From Candidatus Pelagisphaera phototrophica (lineage in GTDB: Bacteria > Verrucomicrobiota > Verrucomicrobiia > Opitutales > Opitutaceae), in the NCBI RefSeq assembly GCF_014529625.1, contig NZ_CP076039.1:1798001-1862000 (forward strand): a DNA stretch of 64,000 nucleotides, read 5' to 3'. Position numbers and translations under genes: made by a program. The notes under the pieces are model-generated. The model did not search any database and was not told the DNA's origin. It was given only the letters and a program-made list of their open reading frames with translations. Shown piece after piece: positions 63,788 through 64,000 of this stretch (position 1 is the first letter of the stretch; each line of letters begins with the position of its first letter).

Positions 63788-64000
63788 ATCAAAGCACTTT
63801 TCCTAACCACACACATCGCTCTTTGTCTTACCCTGCATCAAGCTCAGGGTAAGGAATCGATCATCCACAAAGCTGATATTTGTGTCTACGGCGGTACGGC
63901 GAGTGGCGTCATGGCGGCCCTGGCAGCGGAGAGAGAGGGAGCGAAGGTCATCCTGATCGAGCCCAGCCGCTGGCTGGGTGGCATGACCGGCGGTGGAATC
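63788..64000 (+). CDS. Exported FAD-dependent oxidoreductase, N-terminal part (cut by window edge)
   Basis: The open frame begins with a signal peptide (KALFLTTHIALCLTLHQAQG) and an FAD-binding Rossmann motif: ADICVYGGTASGVMAALAAE, REGAKVILIEPSRWLGGMTG. This is the FAD_oxidored group that is abundant in the Verrucomicrobiota and Planctomycetota, often beside carbohydrate-active enzymes. No ATG, GTG or TTG precedes the signal; the codon where Met is expected is ATC (63788-63790), six bases after an AAAGGA ribosome site. It continues past the end of the window. Confidence 0.75.
   Translation, partial: MKALFLTTHIALCLTLHQAQGKESIIHKADICVYGGTASGVMAALAAEREGAKVILIEPSRWLGGMTGGGI

Overview
The window looks like a chromosomal segment of a free-living, Gram-negative member of the Verrucomicrobiota, probably the Opitutia/Puniceicoccales side. 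The support is a Planctomycete-type cytochrome (PSCyt1)/DUF1549 protein, DUF4159 and PQQ-propeller exported proteins, a MoxR-DUF58-transglutaminase set, a DnaG whose zinc site is eroded in a way I associate with this superphylum, KDO synthesis (KdsB), Pal, Tat and LPS-type glycosyltransferases. This placement is inferred from gene families; no rRNA gene is present.

Region 1 (1-9.9 kb) holds exported beta-propeller proteins, a YchJ-like protein and a YdjM-type membrane protein. It also holds decayed DNA: a sialate-esterase-like SGNH hydrolase with two in-frame stops, and short remnants at 9.1-9.9 kb. Region 2 (9.9-19.2 kb) carries queC-queD-queE for 7-deazaguanine synthesis, recF, a frameshifted NUDIX gene, tRNA-Gln, a nucleoside phosphorylase and the moxR-DUF58-tgpA operon. 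Region 3 (19.2-29.4 kb, minus strand) carries mreBCD-mrdA for cell shape, tatA, rpoD, dnaG and a TPR lipoprotein. Region 4 (29.6-36.4 kb, plus strand) carries aroB, pdxA, an A-type Fe-S carrier, infC (without rpmI-rplT), an amidase lipoprotein and crcB. Region 5 (36.4-43 kb, minus strand) carries clpP, the fur-sufCBD-sufT Fe-S assembly operon with two operator-like repeats in front of fur, and trxB. Region 6 (43-52.8 kb) carries tatD, HPr, kdsB, carA, kamA, sodA, a tadA-like deaminase, infA, a Xer recombinase, a lysine-rich glycogen-binding-domain protein, pal, a CbiX-like protein and tRNA-Lys.

Region 7 (52.8-59.6 kb) is the most unusual part. The last 53 bp of the tRNA-Lys locus recur at 56348-56400, next to a truncated integrase, which marks at least one and probably two tandem island insertions. 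Nine copies (eight full length, one partial) of a 42-bp repeat, all in the same orientation, punctuate this stretch, some with a conserved ~40-bp tail. Between them lie minus-strand genes for surface-sugar chemistry (a sulfotransferase, a very AT-rich WavE-like protein, a nucleotide-sugar transferase), a secreted metallo-beta-lactamase-fold hydrolase, and gene fragments cut off at the repeat edges (aldo/keto reductase, FG-GAP repeat). This resembles a gene-cassette array, but the repeats do not match integron attC sites and no matching recombinase is visible.

Region 8 (59.9-64 kb) is a glycosyltransferase-glycosyltransferase-PlcP-like phosphoesterase operon, a candidate phosphorus-sparing lipid-remodelling unit. 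It is followed by a short ORF and the start of an exported FAD-dependent oxidoreductase cut by the window edge.
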